39,218 nucleotides of DNA, taken from positions 1-39,218 of the forward strand of contig JAUXTZ010000099.1 of assembly GCA_030681095.1 (NCBI GenBank), written 5' to 3'. Below, piece by piece: positions 10,325 to 17,950 of the stretch (the first letter of the stretch is position 1; each line of letters begins with the position of its first letter). Below the pieces are notes generated by a model. The model had not been told where the DNA came from and did no database searches. It saw only the letters and a list, made by a program, of their open reading frames with translations. This stretch comes from Burkholderiales bacterium (lineage in GTDB: Bacteria > Pseudomonadota > Gammaproteobacteria > Burkholderiales > Thiobacteraceae). The position numbers were made by a program, and so were the translations under genes.

Positions 10325-10518
10325 TGGCTGTATCAGTGGGCACCATGATTGAGCAATTGGACGGGCTACGGGACACCGAAGACCTGACGGAATGGGAACA
10401 AGGCTTCGTGACCAACGTGCTGGGCCAGTACATCAAGGCGAAAAAGAACACCCAGCAATTCACCGAAAAACAGGTTGAAAGGGTGGAGCAAATTTGGGCA
10501 AAGCACTTCGCTGGCTAA
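10324..10518 (+). CDS. Hypothetical small early phage protein
   Basis: 64 aa ORF in operon; start overlaps preceding stop. Confidence 0.5.
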   Translation: MAVSVGTMIEQLDGLRDTEDLTEWEQGFVTNVLGQYIKAKKNTQQFTEKQVERVEQIWAKHFAG

Positions 10519-10544
10519 TACGATTTTTACCAAGGAGATTTAAC

Positions 10545-11168
10545 GTGAACCAAACAGAAAGCAACATCCCGGCAGGCTTCATGCAAGACGCGCGCGGCGC
10601 GCTGTGGCCAGTCGAAACCATCAAGGAAATCGACCGTGCCCGCGATGATCTGGTGCGCGAGATCGTCGAAAAAGCCCGCGCCATGTCAGCGCTGCTGTCC
10701 ACCTTCAAAGGCAGCGTATTCGGCGACATCCAAGCCTTCGTCGAACTCTCGGCCGAGAAATACGGCGCTCACATGGGCGGTATCAAAGGCAACGTCACCC
10801 TGTTGACCTTCGATGGCCGCTACAAAATTCAGCGCGCGATATCAGAGAACCTAGTGTTCGACGAGCGCCTGCAGGTCGCCAAAGAGTTGATTGACCAATG
10901 CATCCACGAATGGAGCAAAGGCTCGCGCCCGGAGCTGATCGCGCTGGTCAATGACGCCTTCAACGTCGACAAGGAAGGCAAGGTCAACACCGGCCGCATC
11001 TTGAGCCTGCGCCGTCTGGATATTGAAGACGAGAAGTGGCAACAGGCGATGAAAGCCATCGGCGAGAGCCTGCAAGTAGCGGGCACCAAGGCTTACATCC
11101 GCGTCTATGAGCGGGTGGGCAATAGTGACCAGTACCGCCCGATCAATCTGGATGTGGCGGCTGTGTAG
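10545..11168 (+). CDS. DUF3164 family phage protein
   Basis: GFMQDARGALWPVETIKEIDRARDDLVREIV...YKIQRAISENLVFDERLQVAKELIDQCI...INTGRILSLRRLDI-like pattern; GTG 10545 with AAGGAG. Confidence 0.85.
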   Translation: MNQTESNIPAGFMQDARGALWPVETIKEIDRARDDLVREIVEKARAMSALLSTFKGSVFGDIQAFVELSAEKYGAHMGGIKGNVTLLTFDGRYKIQRAISENLVFDERLQVAKELIDQCIHEWSKGSRPELIALVNDAFNVDKEGKVNTGRILSLRRLDIEDEKWQQAMKAIGESLQVAGTKAYIRVYERVGNSDQYRPINLDVAAV

Positions 11169-11244
11169 CGGTACCTCAACGCAGGCGGTAAATACGTGAT
11201 AGCCGTGACACGACAAACACAGGCAAAAATTAAAAGGACTAGAA

Positions 11245-11487
11245 ATGCATTACAGAAATGGTAGAGAAGAAAAAAACGGGGACAAGGTTGTGAAGCTGGA
11301 TGGCGGAAAAATCGTCTCCTTCGGCGTACTGCACGGCGCGACCCCAGGCAACGACTACTGCAACGGCAATATCGCGGTGGTTCAGTCGGCCACCGAAGGC
11401 GCTTGCATGTGCGACTGCCTGCACATCGACGATGTGGCGGAATTGCTGGCAGAGAAAGGTTTGGCCAAGCGGCCAGAAGGTAAGTAA
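11245..11487 (+). CDS. Hypothetical phage protein
   Basis: 80 aa ORF between DUF3164 and HU-like genes. Confidence 0.5.
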   Translation: MHYRNGREEKNGDKVVKLDGGKIVSFGVLHGATPGNDYCNGNIAVVQSATEGACMCDCLHIDDVAELLAEKGLAKRPEGK

Positions 11488-11553
11488 TTCGATTCCCCCA
11501 TGAATTTGATGACTAACAATTTTTACCACCAACCCTCTCAAAAGGAGAACAGC

Positions 11554-11853
11554 ATGAACAAGCAAGAACTCGTACTAAAAGTCGCAGCAGCGAACGACAT
11601 CAGCAAAAAACAGGCCGAAGAAGTGATCGACAGCGTAGCCGCCACCATTACCGAAGCGCTGGTCGCGGGCGACGATATCACCCTGCCCGGCATCGGCAAG
11701 CTGAGCGTGGTACAGCGCGCCGCGCGCACCGGCCGCAACCCGCAAACCGGTGAGGAAGTGCAGATCGCCGCCAAGCGTGCCCCGAAATTCGGCGCGGCAA
11801 AGGCGCTGAAGGATGCGCTCAACGTCAAGACCGCGAAGGCCAAAAAGAAGTAG
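11554..11853 (+). CDS. HU-like DNA-binding protein
   Basis: MNKQELVLKVAAANDISKKQAEEVIDSVAATITEALVAGDDITLPGIGKLSVVQRAARTGRNPQTGEEVQIAAKRAPKFGAAKALKDALN; AAAGGAG upstream of ATG 11554. Confidence 0.95.
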   Translation: MNKQELVLKVAAANDISKKQAEEVIDSVAATITEALVAGDDITLPGIGKLSVVQRAARTGRNPQTGEEVQIAAKRAPKFGAAKALKDALNVKTAKAKKK

Positions 11854-11864
11854 ACCATCGCCTC

Positions 11865-11890
11865 AAGCGGCTCGTTAATCCGGGCCGCTT
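11865..11890 (+). terminator. Hairpin after HU-like gene (terminator or processing site)
   Basis: AAGCGGC (11865-11871) / GCCGCTT (11884-11890), perfect 7-bp stem, no clear U-run. Confidence 0.35.
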
Positions 11891-11910
11891 CGGGAGAGGG
11901 TTTAACGCAA

Positions 11911-12390
11911 ATGGAGAAGGAAATGACAGACAAACTTTGGACAATATTCGCACGCTGGCTGGTGGGCCACCCGCGCCGGGTTGATTGGATCATCCGCCGC
12001 GCCAAGCGCAAGCCCTATGTGCATCTCACAAACTACATGGGCCGGTGGTGGCTCATACAGCCATCGCGCTTCTTGCCGTTCAGTATTCGCGTGCACCACA
12101 TCCTGCGCGCAGACAATGACCGCACACCGCACAACCACCCGTGGGCATTCCGCACCATCGTCTTGCGCGGTTGGTACGTCGAGGAACTAGGGTTTTCATT
12201 CGGCACGAGCACCCTTGTGGCGGGTGCCGGTGAGACTTATGCGAGAACGACAGATCAATACCATCGCATCGCACACGTACCACGCGGCGGCGTCTGGACG
12301 CTATTCATCATGGGCAAGAAGCGCGGGCAGTGGGGCTTCCTGGTCGATGGCCAGCACGTTAATCGGCGGGATTACCGCCAGAACGTTTAA
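11911..12390 (+). CDS. Cupin-like phage protein
   Basis: RADNDRTPHNHPWAFRTIVLRGWYVEE ... YHRIAHVPRGGVWTLFIMGKKRGQWGFLVDGQHV, cupin-type His-rich strand pattern. Confidence 0.7.
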   Translation: MEKEMTDKLWTIFARWLVGHPRRVDWIIRRAKRKPYVHLTNYMGRWWLIQPSRFLPFSIRVHHILRADNDRTPHNHPWAFRTIVLRGWYVEELGFSFGTSTLVAGAGETYARTTDQYHRIAHVPRGGVWTLFIMGKKRGQWGFLVDGQHVNRRDYRQNV

Positions 12391-12402
12391 CGCGAGACAG
12401 CC

Positions 12403-12834
12403 ATGCCAATCAGCAAAGAACAGTGGGTCGAGATTGAGTACCAGCTTTCCAGCATTCCCGGCCGCGTGGAGCTGCGTTGCGATGGCCATGCTGTCGTAGC
12501 AGAAATCGCAGGCGTGGGTACGCTCAAGCAAGGTATCGCCGTCTATATCGACGGCTCCATCAAGGGCATATGGCTGAAAGGCGAAGATGAGATCGCGCGC
12601 AAATTTCACCGCGAGTCGAAGCGCTTTGCGCGCTCGATGAAGACGCGCGAGCTTTATAAAAAGACCGCCGCAAATCGACGCCTACCGAAAGACGTTCGCG
12701 AGGAATACGCGCGTCGCGCTGCTCAAACCTATTCGATTTGGTACCCCTGGTGGACGAATGTAAAAGCGTTTCGCCGCCACATCAGCAAGACGTGTAAAGA
12801 GATTGATATCGTGAAGATTGGCTACGGGGGGTGA
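12403..12834 (+). CDS. Hypothetical phage protein
   Basis: 143 aa ORF, MPISKEQWVEIEYQLSSIPGRVELRCDGHAV; adjacent to cupin and Rieske ORFs. Confidence 0.6.
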   Translation: MPISKEQWVEIEYQLSSIPGRVELRCDGHAVVAEIAGVGTLKQGIAVYIDGSIKGIWLKGEDEIARKFHRESKRFARSMKTRELYKKTAANRRLPKDVREEYARRAAQTYSIWYPWWTNVKAFRRHISKTCKEIDIVKIGYGG

Positions 12835-12837
12835 TGC

Positions 12838-13350
12838 ATGAGTGATCGCAATCCCTACATCGTCGGAAAATTCTATGACGTGCCGACCGTGCATGGCTTG
12901 ATCTACGGCGTGCGGATGGATTGGCCGGTAATCGGCCCAATGCACGAGGATGCCGAAATTATCAATTTCCCTTGGCAGCATTACCACATCGACTGGAGGT
13001 TTGTTCCTTTACGGATATGCCGCAGCGTGGCCGTGAAATGGCACTCCTATGGGCTGGCCGGTGTGTACGCCATAGTGCTTCACGCACGACCGGAAGTTCA
13101 CCCAAATGGGCTGCCAGCACCAGTCATGAAGCGGATGAAATGCAAGATGGAGTTCCCGGTGTTCCCAGAGCACGTAGTTCGATGGCTCCATGAGCTACGC
13201 GAAAAATTCGCCGGATGCAAACTAAAACCCGGAATGGTGTGTCCGCATCGCGGTGTCCCGCTGGCCAGCTTGCCGAGCGTGGATGGCATCGTCACATGCC
13301 CCGCGCATGGACTGAAATGGAATGTAAAAACGGGAGAGATGGTGCTATGA
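12838..13350 (+). CDS. Phage protein with C-terminal Rieske-type [2Fe-2S] motif
   Basis: CPHRGVPLASLPSVDGIVTCPAHGLKWNVKTGEMV contains C-X-H ... C-X2-H with the CPHRG and CPxHG boxes. Confidence 0.82.
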   Translation: MSDRNPYIVGKFYDVPTVHGLIYGVRMDWPVIGPMHEDAEIINFPWQHYHIDWRFVPLRICRSVAVKWHSYGLAGVYAIVLHARPEVHPNGLPAPVMKRMKCKMEFPVFPEHVVRWLHELREKFAGCKLKPGMVCPHRGVPLASLPSVDGIVTCPAHGLKWNVKTGEMVL

Positions 13351-13751
13351 CCACCGCCCCCGACATCCGCAAACGCGAGCTGGCGCAGATCCACATCGCC
13401 AAGGCCCAGCTCGGCATGGACGATGAAACCTACCGCGCCATGCTGTGGACGATCGCGCGCGTGAAGTCAGCGGCGGATCTCGATTGGGCTGGCCGCAAGC
13501 GCGTGCTCGATCACTTCAAAGCCAGTGGCGCCAAGCTCGGCGGTCTGCGGGCCCCACGCGCCGCCCCAGACCGCGCGGGACTGGTAGGCAAGATTGGCGC
13601 GCAGCTCACCGACATGAGCCTGCCCTGGGCCTACGCCCACGGCATGGCAAAGCACATGTTCAAGTTGGAGAAGGTCGAATGGTGCAGCCCCGAACAGTTG
13701 CGCAAGATCGTGGCAGCGCTCGCCTACAAGCAAAAGAAGGGGGCGGCATGA
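13347..13751 (+). CDS. gemA: GemA/gp16 family (DUF1018) protein
   Basis: RKRELAQIHIAKAQLGMDDETYRAMLWTIARVKSAADLDWAGRKRVLDHFKASGAKL ... LSPEQLRKIV-like C-terminus. Confidence 0.93.
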   Translation: MTTAPDIRKRELAQIHIAKAQLGMDDETYRAMLWTIARVKSAADLDWAGRKRVLDHFKASGAKLGGLRAPRAAPDRAGLVGKIGAQLTDMSLPWAYAHGMAKHMFKLEKVEWCSPEQLRKIVAALAYKQKKGAA

Positions 13752-13966
13752 GCGAAGGGCTGTGTTTTGTATTGGGTGCCGGATTTGGCGCGTGGTTAGC
13801 TTGGCATTTCTGGCTCGACCGTGCCCAACCGAAGGTCGAGCTAAAGATCGACCCCGCCGTGCTCAGCCAGATCAACAGCCTCGTGGTGACCGCGTGGCTG
13901 GAACAGCGCGGCCTGGTGTGGATGCCCAAGGGCGTCGATTTTAAAGCGACGGTTAAAAAATCATGA
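13748..13966 (+). CDS. Small phage membrane protein (hypothetical)
   Basis: MSEGLCFVLGAGFGAWLAWHFWLDRA N-terminal hydrophobic segment; 4-nt overlaps. Confidence 0.6.
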   Translation: MSEGLCFVLGAGFGAWLAWHFWLDRAQPKVELKIDPAVLSQINSLVVTAWLEQRGLVWMPKGVDFKATVKKS

Positions 13967-14316
13967 ACGAAGCCGAACTCGCCTCAGGCTACCCGGAGCT
14001 GCTCGCGGACCTCGCCGACCAGATCGCGTGCAAGCTGCTCGAATTCGGCATCGAACCCGAGCGCGCGGCCGAGGCTGGTTTCGCGGCGGCGGAACACATC
14101 CGCGCCAACTGGTCGGGGCAGAGCCTGTATGTGCCCAAGGGCGTGGAGTACGAGCTATCCAAGCGCGACATGGTGATCTTCGAGCGCTGCAACGGGCGCA
14201 ATCATGAGGTGCTGGCCCGCGAGTACAATCTCACGGTTATGCGCATTTACCAGATCATCAAGGCCGTCAAGGCCGAGTTGTTACGGAAGCGCCAGGGGGC
14301 GCTGTTTGAAACTTAA
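13963..14316 (+). CDS. Mor/C-family transcriptional activator
   Basis: YPELLADLADQIACKLLEFGI...YVPKGVEYELSKRDMVIFERCNGRNHEVLAREYNLTVMRIYQIIKAVKAE. Confidence 0.93.
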   Translation: MNEAELASGYPELLADLADQIACKLLEFGIEPERAAEAGFAAAEHIRANWSGQSLYVPKGVEYELSKRDMVIFERCNGRNHEVLAREYNLTVMRIYQIIKAVKAELLRKRQGALFET

Positions 14317-14331
14317 CCAGGGGAGGAAGTC

Positions 14332-14889
14332 ATGAAGGCATTCAGAATCGTTGTTATCGTTATCGTTGTTTCGTTCATTGGGCTTTTTGTGTGGGCTAAA
14401 TACGATAACTGGAAGAACCGTTCGCATGCAGCGGAGGTGGCTGCGACGCAGCACTTACCCATTAAGCAAAAGACACTAAATTTGGATTGGTTCGAATTAC
14501 GTCAGCAGTGGAACGCGGTTGTTGGGGAAGTGGTTCGTATTGAATCATTCAAGGAACCGGCAAAAGGCGGCTATACCGTCGATTTCGGAAACAACCTGGC
14601 AATGCTCGCCGGGACTTCCGACAGTAAAGTTACAAACTTGCTGATTATCTATGGTGGTGGCGATGGCCTTGGGGCGATCAAACTCTTTGGTGCAATGCTT
14701 GGGGCAATCGCCGTCACTAATCCAAGCCTATCGCCAACAGAGCGCGGGGCGATTTTGAAACGAATGAAGCTTGCGGGTGATGATGAGGACTATTCAAAAG
14801 GTAAGAGTGAATCCGTCACCGAAAATGGCATCGAGTATGCAGTCGTAATTAAAGACTTCGGCCTTCTTTTTTCCGCGACACCGAAATGA
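14332..14889 (+). CDS. Membrane-anchored hypothetical protein
   Basis: N-terminal hydrophobic anchor AFRIVVIVIVVSFIGLFVW; GGGGAGGAAG RBS; lower-GC look than neighbours. Confidence 0.65.
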   Translation: MKAFRIVVIVIVVSFIGLFVWAKYDNWKNRSHAAEVAATQHLPIKQKTLNLDWFELRQQWNAVVGEVVRIESFKEPAKGGYTVDFGNNLAMLAGTSDSKVTNLLIIYGGGDGLGAIKLFGAMLGAIAVTNPSLSPTERGAILKRMKLAGDDEDYSKGKSESVTENGIEYAVVIKDFGLLFSATPK

Positions 14890-15179
14890 CTCGAATAGTC
14901 ATCTCGATCCTGCTTTGCATAAGCGCATTTGGTGTCTCTGACGCCCGCGATGCGTCTGTGCGTAGGATATTCACACAGCAGAACCCATGCCCCGCCATCG
15001 GCGAGCCACGCGGCGCTTGCCCCGGCTGGGTGGTCGATCACATCGTCCCGCTGTGCGCGGGCGGCGCGGACACGACGGACAACATGCAGTGGCAGACCAA
15101 GGAAGAGGCGCTGGAGAAAGACAAGGAAGAGTGGCGGCTATGCCGGGAGTTACGAAAACAACGGGCTAGCGAGTATTAA
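14886..15179 (+). CDS. HNH-motif protein with predicted signal peptide
   Basis: MTRIVISILLCISAFGVSDA (signal-like) then VDHIVPLCAGGADTTDNMQWQTKEEALEKDKEE (HNH-type core). Confidence 0.78.
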   Translation: MTRIVISILLCISAFGVSDARDASVRRIFTQQNPCPAIGEPRGACPGWVVDHIVPLCAGGADTTDNMQWQTKEEALEKDKEEWRLCRELRKQRASEY

Positions 15180-15242
15180 TGCTGACCGAGGCGCAAGCCC
15201 ACGCACTGGAACCGCAACTGAAACAAGCCGCTTAGGCGGTTC

Positions 15243-15260
15243 TAAAATCCTTTAGCGGAT
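15243..15260 (+). promoter_or_regulatory. Candidate late-promoter/activator site upstream of lysis operon
   Basis: TAAAATCCTTTAGCGGAT; shares TAAANNNCTTTAGCGGAT with 26413-26430. Confidence 0.6.
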
Positions 15261-15292
15261 CATCCCCCCCTTGCTCGAATACCCTCCTGGGT

Positions 15293-15832
15293 ATGCGAGC
15301 TATCAAACTAATCATCATCCATTGCAGCGCCACCGCCAACGGCGACACGCTGTTTCGCTCCTCGCCCGGCGGCCCCGGTCTGGTCGCGCCGGTTGTCGTC
15401 ATCGATCGTATGCACCGCGCGCGCAAGTTTCAGCGCGCAGACATCTGGCGTAACCGCCAAAACCCCGGCTTAACTTCCATCGGTTATCACTTCGTCGTCT
15501 ACACCAACGGCGCGGTTGCCTCCGCCCGCCACCTGGAAGAGATCGGCGCGCACGTCAAAGGCTACAACGCCAACAGCATCGGCATCTGCATGATCGGCAC
15601 CGATAGCTACGAGCGCGTGCAGTGGAAAGCGCTCGCCGCTCTGGTGATCGGCCTCTTAAAAACCTACCCCAACGCACGCGTGTGCGGCCATCGCGATCTC
15701 TCGCCGGATAGTGACAATGATGGCACGGTAGAGCCGCACGAGTGGCTAAAAACCTGCCCCGGCTTCGACGTCAAAACCTGGGTCGATGGCGGCATGTCTC
15801 CGCTGGCCGGGCACATCCAGGAGAGCGCATGA
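15293..15832 (+). CDS. N-acetylmuramoyl-L-alanine amidase (endolysin)
   Basis: IIIHCSATANG ... SIGYHFVVYTNGAVASARHLEEIGAHVKGYNANSIGICMIG ... VCGHRDLSPD...CPGFDV (amidase_2 zinc ligands). Confidence 0.95.
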   Translation: MRAIKLIIIHCSATANGDTLFRSSPGGPGLVAPVVVIDRMHRARKFQRADIWRNRQNPGLTSIGYHFVVYTNGAVASARHLEEIGAHVKGYNANSIGICMIGTDSYERVQWKALAALVIGLLKTYPNARVCGHRDLSPDSDNDGTVEPHEWLKTCPGFDVKTWVDGGMSPLAGHIQESA

Positions 15833-16029
15833 ACGCCGAGAAAAAGCCTTGGTGGAAAAGCAGAACACTCCAATTCAACGCCGTCGTCGCAGGGCTTGCC
15901 GCACTGGAATTGAGCGCGAAGCTAATCCAGCCCTATGTCCCTGGCAACGTGTATGGCTACGGCGTGCTGTTGCTCACCGTCGGCAACGCCGTGCTGCGCA
16001 TTGTCACCACGCAGGGGCTGAGCAAGTGA
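15829..16029 (+). CDS. Holin-like small membrane protein
   Basis: 66 aa, KPWWKSRTLQFNAVVAGLAALELSAKLIQ..VYGYGVLLLTVGNAVLRIVTTQGL, next to endolysin. Confidence 0.75.
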   Translation: MNAEKKPWWKSRTLQFNAVVAGLAALELSAKLIQPYVPGNVYGYGVLLLTVGNAVLRIVTTQGLSK

Positions 16030-16195
16030 AATGCCGGTACCGCTATCCGCCGCCGGACGCTCGCTGTGCTACCGCTGCGCCGCATGGGATTGGGCCATCG
16101 TCCAGATCGATGACGACTGGCTGTGGGAACACCACTGCAAATCGCCGCTGCGCTGCACGCCGGGCGATCACGTCTCTGTCTGCCGGGGCTACGCC

Positions 16196-16717
16196 ATGCT
16201 CGCATTGATCGGCATGGCCAAGACACTGTTTAACCCGGTGGCGCTAGTCGCCGCGCTGGCGCTGTTCGCGGGCGGGCTATGGACAGGCAATCATCTCGCG
16301 AATCAGGCAGCCAAGGCCGATCGCCTCGATGCAGTCGAGCGCGCCATCGTTCAGGCCAACGAAATCGCCCGCGAAGATGCCGAGATACTTGCGGCTGGGG
16401 ATGTGAAGCACGCCGCGCGCCGAGTCGCCATGAAACAGCTAGACGAGGAGATTGAAAAAAATGTGGAAGCCAACCCTGCTTATCTTGAGTGCGGCCTTGA
16501 CGCTGACGGGCTGCGCCTCTGGAACGCCGCCAATGCCGGCTACGACGATTTACCTGGGCAACGCGGATACGGATTGCCCGCCGCTCCCCTCGGCCAAGTC
16601 GGGAAACCTCGCGGCGCTGGCGAAAAACCACAAGGAAGTGACAGATCAATACCACGACTGCAAAGCCCGGTACCGGGAAGCGCTGATGCGATACAACAAC
16701 CAAAGGAGCAACCATGA
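16196..16717 (+). CDS. Rz-like i-spanin (frame open from ATG 16031)
   Basis: TM segment LFNPVALVAALALFAGGLWTG followed by charged coiled region; Rz1-like ORF nested in another frame. Start 16031, 16196 or 16214 possible. Confidence 0.72.
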   Translation: MLALIGMAKTLFNPVALVAALALFAGGLWTGNHLANQAAKADRLDAVERAIVQANEIAREDAEILAAGDVKHAARRVAMKQLDEEIEKNVEANPAYLECGLDADGLRLWNAANAGYDDLPGQRGYGLPAAPLGQVGKPRGAGEKPQGSDRSIPRLQSPVPGSADAIQQPKEQP

Positions 16718-16730
16718 AACGACTAAGTAA
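16461..16730 (+). CDS. Rz1-like o-spanin lipoprotein (nested)
   Basis: MWKPTLLILSAALTLTGCASG lipobox (LTGC), GAGGAG RBS, overlaps the i-spanin in a different frame. Confidence 0.82.
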   Translation: MWKPTLLILSAALTLTGCASGTPPMPATTIYLGNADTDCPPLPSAKSGNLAALAKNHKEVTDQYHDCKARYREALMRYNNQRSNHETTK

Positions 16731-17217
16731 TCTAATTCTCGTCGCCGCGATAGCGTGTGCGGCCTTCACCGTCAGCGCCGGCAGTTTCACCGACTACTTT
16801 GAAAACAAACTCGTCGATCTGCTGATTCGCGGCCAGACCTACACGCCCCCTGCCACGCTTTACGTTGGCCTCGATACCGTGGCCTGTACCGAAGCGGGCG
16901 GTGGCACAGAAGTCACCGGCGGCAGCTATGCACGCGTCGGCGTGACATCGAGCCTAGCCAACTGGGCGGGCACGCAGGGCGCTGGCACCACCACAGCATC
17001 GAGCGGCACCAGCGGCACCACCGGCAACAATGGCGCGATCACTTACGCAGCACCCACGGCCAACTGGGGTCAAGTGCTGAGCTTCCGCATTTGGGATGCA
17101 TTGACGGCAGGCAACGCGCTCATCTGCCAAACACTCACTACGCCTAAGACCGTGAACAACGGCGACCCAGGGCCATCGTTTGCAGCGGGCGCGCTGACGA
17201 TTCAAGCCGATAACTAA
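16714..17217 (+). CDS. Phage tail/fibre-like protein with N-terminal signal-peptide-like segment
   Basis: MKRLSNLILVAAIACAAFTVSAGS then SFTDYFENKLVDLLIRGQTYTPPATLYVGLDTVACTEAGGGTEVTGGSYARVGVT, a recurrent phage domain pattern. Confidence 0.7.
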   Translation: MKRLSNLILVAAIACAAFTVSAGSFTDYFENKLVDLLIRGQTYTPPATLYVGLDTVACTEAGGGTEVTGGSYARVGVTSSLANWAGTQGAGTTTASSGTSGTTGNNGAITYAAPTANWGQVLSFRIWDALTAGNALICQTLTTPKTVNNGDPGPSFAAGALTIQADN

Positions 17218-17219
17218 GC

Positions 17220-17459
17220 ATGTACGAATACCGCGCTGCGATGAAATCTTACGTTTTGAATATCGTCTACGCGCTCGATCTACTCATCAACGCCCTATTC
17301 CGCGGCCAGCGCCACGAAACTGTTTCTGCACGCTGGGGCAAGATCAGCGGCCACGTACGGCTATGGTATTGGGCGTGCCGGCTGCTGAACTGGTTTGATA
17401 GAGAGCATTGCGAGCAAGCCGCGGCACGACACGTAAAAATTAAAGAGGCGACCAAATGA
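17220..17459 (+). CDS. Small phage protein (hypothetical)
   Basis: 79 aa, LDLLINALFRGQRHETVSARWG pattern; overlaps next ORF. Confidence 0.6.
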   Translation: MYEYRAAMKSYVLNIVYALDLLINALFRGQRHETVSARWGKISGHVRLWYWACRLLNWFDREHCEQAAARHVKIKEATK

Positions 17460-17950
17460 GCGACATCAACTTAACACAACTCAAAACCGATATTTTGGCA
17501 GATGCCACACTCGCGCCGCTGGCCGGTGCTGCCGGCGTGAACGGTGATTACCCCAACTCAAAAGACGGCACTATCTCCGCCGCGCTTAACGTCAAGAATG
17601 TTCCGGCGAATAAATCACGTCTCATTACCGCGCGCACGTTGCTGGCCGAACTCAACCCCGTCACGGCGGCGACCATCCTCGATAAGCTCGAATCCGCTAG
17701 TGTGGCAAACACGGTTATCAAGTGGGCCATGAAGTTTCTGACCGCCGAGCCTGGACTGGATATTGGGCACCTGAACACGCTGGCAATGCTGGGTCAGTTG
17801 GTCACCGCGAACGTGATCACGGCTGCGGAAGCGGCAGCGCTCAAGGGGCTATCCGCCGTGACAATCTCGGTAGCCGAACAAAAATACGGACGTGATGTGC
17901 ATAACCTGGACATAGCCAAGTGTTTTGGCCGTGTCGGATTGGGGAGCTAG
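17456..17950 (+). CDS. Hypothetical phage protein
   Basis: 164 aa ORF in contiguous operon, 4-nt overlap. Confidence 0.6.
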   Translation: MSDINLTQLKTDILADATLAPLAGAAGVNGDYPNSKDGTISAALNVKNVPANKSRLITARTLLAELNPVTAATILDKLESASVANTVIKWAMKFLTAEPGLDIGHLNTLAMLGQLVTANVITAAEAAALKGLSAVTISVAEQKYGRDVHNLDIAKCFGRVGLGS

